NCBI RefSeq assembly: GCF_937873615.1
Contig: NZ_CALMYP010000015.1
Span: 124,001 to 188,000, forward strand
DNA length: 64,000 bases
From: an uncultured Paracoccus sp.
GTDB lineage: Bacteria > Pseudomonadota > Alphaproteobacteria > Rhodobacterales > Rhodobacteraceae
Direction of reading: 5' to 3'
The notes under the pieces were generated by a model. It searched no databases and had not been told where the DNA came from. It saw only the letters and a list, made by a program, of their open reading frames with translations. Of this stretch, positions 59,064 through 64,000 are shown in pieces. Numbering within the stretch: the first letter of the stretch is position 1; every line of letters begins with the position of its first letter. Both the position numbers and the translations under genes were made by a program.

Positions 59064-59081
59064 GTTCACGCCGGCGTGAAC
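59064..59081. promoter_or_regulatory. Perfect 18-bp palindrome between the nrd and Rieske genes
   Basis: GTTCACGCCGGCGTGAAC is a complete self-complementary 18-mer. It lies 70 nt after the Rieske stop and about 50 nt upstream of the nrd promoter. It may be a repressor operator or a T-less transcript-end hairpin; the cognate factor is unknown. Confidence 0.5.
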
Positions 59082-59150
59082 TCAGACGGTTATCCGTCAG
59101 CAGGCGATAGTGGGACAAAGCCGATTTCTGCCAACTGGTTGTAGGAAGAA

Positions 59151-59498
59151 TCAATCTTCGGCGATCAGCACGCGGCCGTTTTCCAGATGCAGCGGCACCG
59201 TGTCCAGCCCGCAACTGGCCGGGCCTGCACAAACCTCTCCGGTCACTGCATCGAACTGCGCCTGATGCGAGGAGCAGGTCAGTCGCCCCCCATCCGCCGA
59301 CAGCAGCCGGTCGCTGCGATAGTCCAGCGGCAGGAATTGATGCGGGCACAGGTTGACGAAGCCGCGCAGCCCGGCCGCATCGTGAATGACCAGCAGCGGA
59401 AAGCCGGACAGGTCGAAAGCGCGAACGCCCTCGACCTCGGCCACATCGCAGACGACCGTGCCGGGATCCGGCGCGGTCGAGATATCGCGCCAGCTCAT
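59151..59498 (-). CDS. Rieske [2Fe-2S] single-domain protein
   Basis: 115 aa. Rieske ligands C51-x-H53 (CPHQFLPL) and C75-x2-H78 (CSSHQAQF), followed by GEVCAGPASCGLDTVPL. The whole protein is one Rieske domain, like ferredoxin components of dioxygenases. ATG overlaps the hppD stop by 4 nt, so it is made with the dioxygenase, although HPPD itself needs no electron donor. Confidence 0.9.
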   Translation of the reverse strand: MSWRDISTAPDPGTVVCDVAEVEGVRAFDLSGFPLLVIHDAAGLRGFVNLCPHQFLPLDYRSDRLLSADGGRLTCSSHQAQFDAVTGEVCAGPASCGLDTVPLHLENGRVLIAED

Positions 59499-60607
59499 GC
59501 GGCGTCTTCGGGTTTCAGCGCGCCGCGACGCAGCTGGTCTTCCTCGATCGATTCGAAGAGGGCGCGGAAATTGCCCTCGCCGAAGCCGTCATCGCCCTTG
59601 CGCTGGATGAACTCGAAGAAGATCGGCCCGATCACGGTCTTGGAGAAGATCTGCAGCAGGATCCGGGTCATGCCGCCATCGACGACGCCTTCGCCGTCGA
59701 TCAGGATGCCGTGCTTCTTCATCCGGTCGAGCGGCTCCTCATGGCCGGTGACGCGCTTCCTCGACATTTCGTAATAGATGTCCGGCGGTCCCGGCATGAA
59801 TTCCAGCCCCTTGGCGGCAATGGCGTCGGTGGAGGCATAGATATCTTCGGTCGCCACGGCGATATGCTGGATGCCTTCGCCCTTGTATTCGTTCAGATAT
59901 TCCTCGATCTGGCTGTGCTCATCGGCGGATTCGTTGATCGGGATGCGGATCTTGCCATCGGGCGAGGTCAGCGCGCGGCTGAAAAGCCCGGTCTGCTTGC
60001 CCTTGATGTCGAAATAGCGGATCTCGCGGAAATTGAAGGTCTGGTTATAGAACTTGTACCAGGTGTCCATATTGCCGCGCACGACGTTATGGGTCAGGTG
60101 GTCGATATAGTAGAAACCGACGCCTTCCGGGCGCGGATCGGCTTCGCCCAACCAGTCGTACTCGGCCTCCCAGGCGCTGCCGGTCTCGTCATATTTGTCG
60201 ATGAAATAAAGCAGGCTGCCGCCGATCCCCAATACGGCCGGGAAATCCAGCACCTTGCCGGGGCCGGTATATTCCTCGGCCCCCAGTTCCACCGCGCGTT
60301 TCAGCGCGTGCTGCGCATCGACGACGCGCCAGCCCATGGCGGGCGCGCAGGGGCCGTGATCCTTGATGAACTGGCTGGCATGGCTGCCGGGTTCCGCGTT
60401 CAGCACATAGTTGATGCCGCCCTGACGATAGAGCGTGACATTCTTCACCTTGTGCTTCGCCACCGGCACGAAGCCCATCTTGCGGAACAGTGTGTCCAGT
60501 TCCTCGGGGTTCGGATGGGCGAATTCAACGAATTCGAAACCGTCGGTGCCGGCGGGATTGGCCGTGCTGATCTCGGCCTTGGGTGCGTCATGCGGGAAAG
60601 GGCCCAT
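59495..60607 (-). CDS. hppD: 4-hydroxyphenylpyruvate dioxygenase
   Basis: 370 aa from MGPFPHDAPK with AGGAGG upstream. Two vicinal-oxygen-chelate domains; Fe ligands His in YYIDHLTHNV, His in GIQHIAVATEDI and Glu in GPIFFEFIQRKGD, with the GFGEGNFRALFESIE C-terminus. It converts 4-hydroxyphenylpyruvate to homogentisate in tyrosine breakdown. Divergent from an Lrp/AsnC regulator over 116 bp. Confidence 0.96.
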   Translation of the reverse strand: MGPFPHDAPKAEISTANPAGTDGFEFVEFAHPNPEELDTLFRKMGFVPVAKHKVKNVTLYRQGGINYVLNAEPGSHASQFIKDHGPCAPAMGWRVVDAQHALKRAVELGAEEYTGPGKVLDFPAVLGIGGSLLYFIDKYDETGSAWEAEYDWLGEADPRPEGVGFYYIDHLTHNVVRGNMDTWYKFYNQTFNFREIRYFDIKGKQTGLFSRALTSPDGKIRIPINESADEHSQIEEYLNEYKGEGIQHIAVATEDIYASTDAIAAKGLEFMPGPPDIYYEMSRKRVTGHEEPLDRMKKHGILIDGEGVVDGGMTRILLQIFSKTVIGPIFFEFIQRKGDDGFGEGNFRALFESIEEDQLRRGALKPEDAA

Positions 60608-60723
60608 GATATTCCTCCTGTTTGCGGCTTGCGGACAGTATGATGCAGATCGCGCACAAGTTGCTTGCATTCGGGACGGATTGTCGCAGGATGGCGCGTG
60701 AAACATGCATGGAATTGGATGAT

Positions 60724-61191
60724 ATGACGAATCTGACGCATGACCGCTTCGATCGCGCGATTCTGTCCGCATTGCAGCGCGACGGGGCGCTGACCAATGC
60801 GCAACTGTCCGAGATCGTGCATCTTTCACCCTCGCAATGCTCGCGCCGGCGGGCGGCGCTGGAGAAATCAGGGGCGATCAGGGGTTATGCGGCGCGGCTG
60901 GACGGGCGGCTTCTGGGTTTCGGCATCCGGGCCTTTGCGCGGGTGAACCTGCGCAGCCACGGCGCGGCGGGCGACAAGGATTTCGCCAGCTTCGCCGCCG
61001 CCCAGCCCGAGGTTCGGGCGGCGCATTCGGTCTCGGGCGATGCCGATTACGTGCTGGAATTGCAGGTCCGCGATCTGGATGCGCTGGCGGATTTCATCCA
61101 TGACCGGCTGTTGCAGCACAGCCAGGTCACGCAGGTGCGTTCGGAAATCGTGCTGAAGTCCGCGAAGGAAGACGGTGGCCTGCCGATCTAG
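60724..61191 (+). CDS. Lrp/AsnC family transcriptional regulator
   Basis: 155 aa from MTNLTHDRFDRAIL; ATG 60709 (MELDD) is an alternative. N-terminal HTH: ILSALQRDGALTNAQLSEIVHLSPSQCSRRR; C-terminal RAM/ACT-like domain with GDADYVLELQVRDLDALADF. Its divergence from hppD suggests it controls tyrosine catabolism, perhaps with tyrosine or a pathway compound as ligand (inference). Confidence 0.92.
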   Translation: MTNLTHDRFDRAILSALQRDGALTNAQLSEIVHLSPSQCSRRRAALEKSGAIRGYAARLDGRLLGFGIRAFARVNLRSHGAAGDKDFASFAAAQPEVRAAHSVSGDADYVLELQVRDLDALADFIHDRLLQHSQVTQVRSEIVLKSAKEDGGLPI

Positions 61192-61814
61192 ATCGCAAGG
61201 GCCAGTTCCGGCAGCGGCACCTCGACCGGGGTGCGGTTGTGATGGCGCCAATAGCCCGGTTTCAATCCGAATTCCGGCAGGAAACGGATCAGGGCGCGGG
61301 GATCGTCACGCTCGATATCGAAGACCAGAAGCTGATCGGGACGGTCGGCGAAATACTCCTGCACGGCCGCGTGGTGGTCGTGCCATTCGCGCAGCCAGAT
61401 CGCCTGCATCGTCGCGATGTCGCCGATCCCGGCCTGGATCATGGCGCGCCGCAGATAACCCCCGGCGAAGTGACGACAGCGGGATTGCACCCAGTTCATC
61501 GGATCACGGGTATTCAGGATGAAGCGGCTTCCCGGATATTCGGCGTCGAGCCGGCGGAAATGGCCGATGCCCGACAGGCGGGTATTCTTGCCGCACATAT
61601 CCATGTCGGAATAGACCTGCGCGTCGTCGATTCCGCTCAGCAGTTTCCGGTCCGAGCGTGCATTCCTGTCCAGTTGGGCCGCAATCTTGATCGGGGTTCC
61701 GTCGTGGCATTCAGGCCGGTGATGGGACGAGCGATGCCCGGCGCGCTTGAACATCCGATGCAGGCTGGTGGTGCCGCATTTGTTGAAGCCGATGACGAAG
61801 ACCTTCGGAAGCAT
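61188..61814 (-). CDS. Sulfotransferase family protein
   Basis: 208 aa. PAPS 5'-phosphosulfate loop GFNKCGTTSLHRMF (9-22) and 3'-phosphate motif FILNTRDPMNWVQSR near 98-112. Such small bacterial sulfotransferases act on lipids, glycans or small alcohols; the acceptor is unknown. Its stop overlaps the Lrp stop by 4 nt on the other strand. A perfect hairpin sits just before its ribosome site. Confidence 0.85.
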   Translation of the reverse strand: MLPKVFVIGFNKCGTTSLHRMFKRAGHRSSHHRPECHDGTPIKIAAQLDRNARSDRKLLSGIDDAQVYSDMDMCGKNTRLSGIGHFRRLDAEYPGSRFILNTRDPMNWVQSRCRHFAGGYLRRAMIQAGIGDIATMQAIWLREWHDHHAAVQEYFADRPDQLLVFDIERDDPRALIRFLPEFGLKPGYWRHHNRTPVEVPLPELALAI

Positions 61815-61823
61815 GCCAATTCC

Positions 61824-61844
61824 TTCTCAACCCTTGGTTGAGAA
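61824..61844 (-). promoter_or_regulatory. Perfect hairpin/palindrome at the sulfotransferase ribosome site
   Basis: TTCTCAACC (61824-61832) and GGTTGAGAA (61836-61844) are a 9-bp inverted repeat around 3 bases. On the minus strand the 3' arm ends next to AAGGAA, 9-10 nt before the ATG. It can act either as an mRNA structure over the ribosome site or as a protein operator. Confidence 0.6.
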
Positions 61845-61883
61845 TTGGCGCGTTAAGGTTAATTTTAGGTAAAGATTTTCGCG

Positions 61884-62642
61884 TCAGATCAGGTCGAGGA
61901 TCAGTTTCAGCGCCAGCAGCGTCGAGGTGGTGACCAGAAGCGGCTTGATCAGTCGCGCGCCGATCCGCATCGCCAGATGCGACCCGACCCAGGCCCCGGC
62001 GATCTGCGCCGCGCCCATGGCCAGCCCGGTGATCCACAGGGGCTTGCCGACAAGCGCGAAGGCCACCAGCCCGCCCAGGTTCGAGGCGAAGTTCAGCAGC
62101 TTCGTATGCGCTGTGGCCCTGAGGATACCGTAGCCCGCCAGCATCACGAAACCCAGCATGAAGAACGCCCCGGTTCCCGGCCCGACCAGCCCGTCATAGA
62201 AGCCGATCAGCGGCACAACGAAGGCGGTGAACTGGGCGGGCGTGATGCGGGCCGTGCGGTCGGCATCGCTGAGCCCGGGTTTCAGCGCGAAAAAGGCCGC
62301 GATGCCAATCAGCAGGATCGGCAGCAGATAGCGCAGCGCCTGCGTCGGGATCAGCGTCACGCAGAAGGCCCCGGCCATCCCGGCGGCAAAGGCAAGCGCG
62401 GCTGCCCCGATCTGCCGGCGCGGGTTCACATGGCCGGATACGGCATAGCTGATTGCCGCCGTGGCCGCGCCGAAGACGCCCTGCACCTTGTTCGTCGCCA
62501 GTGCCTGCGCCGGCGGCACACCGGCCAGCATCAGCATCGGCACGGTGATCAACCCGCCACCGCCGGCAATGGCATCGACGAAACCCGCCGCAAAGGCGGC
62601 AGCGATCAGCATCAGGACGAGATCGAGCGAGAGTTCGAACAT
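61884..62642 (-). CDS. TauE/SafE-family permease (second copy)
   Basis: 252 aa from MFELSLDLVLML. Family motif GFVDAIAGGGGLITVPMLMLAG (first half), ATNKVQG, and PLIGFYDGLVGPGTGAFFML (second half). About eight membrane segments. It differs clearly from the copy at 11192, belonging to the YfcA-like branch. Substrate unknown. Divergent from the nitronate-monooxygenase-like gene. Confidence 0.9.
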   Translation of the reverse strand: MFELSLDLVLMLIAAAFAAGFVDAIAGGGGLITVPMLMLAGVPPAQALATNKVQGVFGAATAAISYAVSGHVNPRRQIGAAALAFAAGMAGAFCVTLIPTQALRYLLPILLIGIAAFFALKPGLSDADRTARITPAQFTAFVVPLIGFYDGLVGPGTGAFFMLGFVMLAGYGILRATAHTKLLNFASNLGGLVAFALVGKPLWITGLAMGAAQIAGAWVGSHLAMRIGARLIKPLLVTTSTLLALKLILDLI

Positions 62643-62676
62643 CCGCGCTTGATCCTTCGTGCCGCGAGGATTGTAA

Positions 62677-63711
62677 ATGGCGGAAACGAAGGGGGCGATG
62701 ATGCTTTTGGAACGGATCGGAATGCGGGTGCCCGTGGTGCAGGCGCCGATGGCCGGGGTGACGACGCCGGCGCTGGCGGCGGCGGTGGCGAATGCGGGCG
62801 GGCTCGGCTCGCTCGGCGTGGCGGCGATGGATGCCGCGCGGGCAGGGCAGGAGGTGCGCGCCACCCGGGCGCTGACCTCGGCAAGGTTCAATGTGAATGT
62901 CTTCTGCCACCGCCCGCCCCGACGCGATGCGGCGAAGGAAAAGGCCTGGCTCGACAGCCTCGCCCCCGATTTCGCCCGCTTCGGCGCAGCGCCGCCCGAG
63001 ATGCTGAGCGACGGCTATCGCCCCTTTGCCGATGACCCCGAGATGCTGGCCATGCTACTGGCCGAAAGGCCCGGCGTGGTCAGCTTCCATTTCGGCCTGC
63101 CGGCGCCCGAGCAACTGGCCGCCCTGCGCGACAGCGGCGCGGTGCTGCTGGGCTCGGCCACCAATATCGCCGATGCGCTGGCAATCGAGGCGGCGGGACT
63201 GGACGGGATCGTGGCGCAGGGCTGGCAGGCCGGCGGGCATCGCGGCGTCACCGATGAAAACGCCCCGGATGCTCGGCTGGAGACGCTTCCCCTGCTGTCC
63301 GCGCTCAAGGATATCGGCCTGCCGCTGATCGCGGCGGGCGGGATCATGTCACGCACCGATGTTCAGGCGGCGCTGGATGCCGGTGCCGTGGCCGCGCAAT
63401 GCGGGACCGCCTTTCTTGTGGCGGACGAGGCCGGGACCTCGGCCCCCCATCGCGCGGCGCTGACCGCTGGCCGGACACGGATGACGCGGGCGATCTCTGG
63501 CCGGCCGGCGCGGGGTGTGGAAAACCTCATCAGCAGCCGCGGCGACAGCGCCGCCCCCGATTACCCGCTGCCCTATTCGGCGCTGAAGGCGCTGCACGGG
63601 GTGGCCTCGAAAGCCGGCGAATATGGCTATGGCCCGTTCTGGGCCGGGACGGAATGCGCAAGGGCCAGGTCCGGCACTGCCGCCGAAATCCTGTCACGGC
63701 TGGCCCCCTGA
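62677..63711 (+). CDS. Nitronate monooxygenase / 2-nitropropane dioxygenase family enzyme
   Basis: 344 aa from ATG 62677 (GAGGA 7 nt upstream); 62698 or 62701 are alternatives. TIM barrel with FMN motifs PVVQAPMAGVTTPALAAAV, VSFHFGLP, GIVAQGWQAGGHRG and AAGGIMSRTDVQAALDAGA. It oxidises alkyl nitronates or related acids; NAD(P)H:quinone reductase-type paralogues are alternatives. Confidence 0.9.
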   Translation: MAETKGAMMLLERIGMRVPVVQAPMAGVTTPALAAAVANAGGLGSLGVAAMDAARAGQEVRATRALTSARFNVNVFCHRPPRRDAAKEKAWLDSLAPDFARFGAAPPEMLSDGYRPFADDPEMLAMLLAERPGVVSFHFGLPAPEQLAALRDSGAVLLGSATNIADALAIEAAGLDGIVAQGWQAGGHRGVTDENAPDARLETLPLLSALKDIGLPLIAAGGIMSRTDVQAALDAGAVAAQCGTAFLVADEAGTSAPHRAALTAGRTRMTRAISGRPARGVENLISSRGDSAAPDYPLPYSALKALHGVASKAGEYGYGPFWAGTECARARSGTAAEILSRLAP

Positions 63712-63749
63712 CGCAGCCCACGGTGGTTGCCGACAAGACGGGGCGGGGA

Positions 63750-64000
63750 TCAGGCCGGGACGGCAATAGTGTCCTTCGGGTCCCAGCCCAGCCAGACCTC
63801 TCCCTGCTCCGGCAGGATCGGGATATCGCGGTCGCGGTCGATGACCTTCCATTGCGTGCCGTCCACATCGACGATGCTGGTTGCCATGGAACCGGCGAAG
63901 ACCCGGTGCAACATCCGGCCGCGTATCGCATTGCCGGTCTCGGGGCGCGCCTGGCCGATGGTCAGCATCTCGGGGCGGATCGCGTAGAGTTGCGGGCCGT
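63750..64000 (-). CDS. ABC transporter ATPase C-terminus with TOBE domain (5' part beyond the window)
   Basis: About 83 residues are visible, running off the right edge (first readable residues GPQLYAIRPEM). YAIRPEM followed by beta-strand segments ending in EVWLGWDPKDTIAVP matches the TOBE_2 tail of PotA/FbpC-type ATPases for spermidine/putrescine or similar uptake. The nucleotide-binding domain lies outside, so the substrate class is uncertain. Confidence 0.75.
   Translation of the reverse strand, partial: GPQLYAIRPEMLTIGQARPETGNAIRGRMLHRVFAGSMATSIVDVDGTQWKVIDRDRDIPILPEQGEVWLGWDPKDTIAVPA

Overview
The window is a high-GC alphaproteobacterial chromosome segment, most likely from the Rhodobacteraceae/Paracoccaceae (Paracoccus-like). 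The evidence is a stand-alone NDUFA12-type complex I subunit, a minus-strand hisB-hisH ... hisA-x-hisF-hisE cluster, a single LolC/E-type permease with LolD, accB-accC-aat, a DUF2155 gene, a class II aroA and nrdHIEF. I see no tRNA, rRNA, CRISPR array, prophage or complete insertion sequence.

Layout. 1-1308: 3' end of rlmB, a secreted YHS-domain protein, a rho-independent terminator and a CoA-binding protein. 1309-10074: an amine/amino-acid catabolic island. On the minus strand, a class I glutamine amidotransferase, a PaiB-like protein, a glutamine-synthetase-like ligase and a FAD amine oxidase form an operon. Divergently, a polar amino-acid ABC importer (ATPase, binding protein, two permeases) is followed by a second glutamine-synthetase-like ligase; this resembles gamma-glutamylation (Puu-type) chemistry. 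10182-14642: dusA, a TauE/SafE permease, aroA, an NDUFA12-like protein, MlaD and a DUF2155 protein. 14606-17113: aat, accC, accB (minus). 17332-21175: histidine biosynthesis (minus), interrupted by an opposite-strand DUF2147 gene. 21221-25175: TrkH/KtrB and TrkA potassium uptake, divergent from a BCCT transporter. 25288-31943: a coiled-coil protein, zapA, purF, cvpA, radA, lolC/E and lolD. 31940-38527: a ClC-family protein, a GlcD-type FAD oxidase, a GH25 lipoprotein, a CPBP protein and aspS.

38528-49660 is the accessory part. A head-on junction of two transposase fragments (IS630-like and IS5-like) sits just downstream of a 7.9-kb two-partner-secretion exoprotein gene and its TpsB transporter. 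The exoprotein has an ESPR-type signal, a TPS domain, MBG-like modules and five YDG-type repeats. A NodU-like carbamoyltransferase and a polysaccharide deacetylase follow upstream, and together these genes suggest a cell-surface locus. 52425-54842: a DUF2254 membrane protein, an outer-membrane beta-barrel and a small secreted peptide. 54987-58776: the class Ib ribonucleotide reductase operon nrdH-nrdI-nrdE-nrdF, with two candidate NrdR boxes over its putative promoter and a structured leader. 59151-63711: a Rieske protein coupled to 4-hydroxyphenylpyruvate dioxygenase with a divergent Lrp/AsnC regulator, a sulfotransferase, a second TauE/SafE permease and a nitronate-monooxygenase-like enzyme. 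The window ends inside an ABC-transporter ATPase gene with a TOBE-type C-terminus.

Most genes are standard metabolism. The points most worth a second look are the two-partner-secretion locus with its IS remnants, the nrd control region, the aroA active-site glycine, the ClC protein lacking the proton glutamate, the 21-bp duplication over the trkA/trkH overlap, and several strong hairpins next to translation starts or between cistrons.
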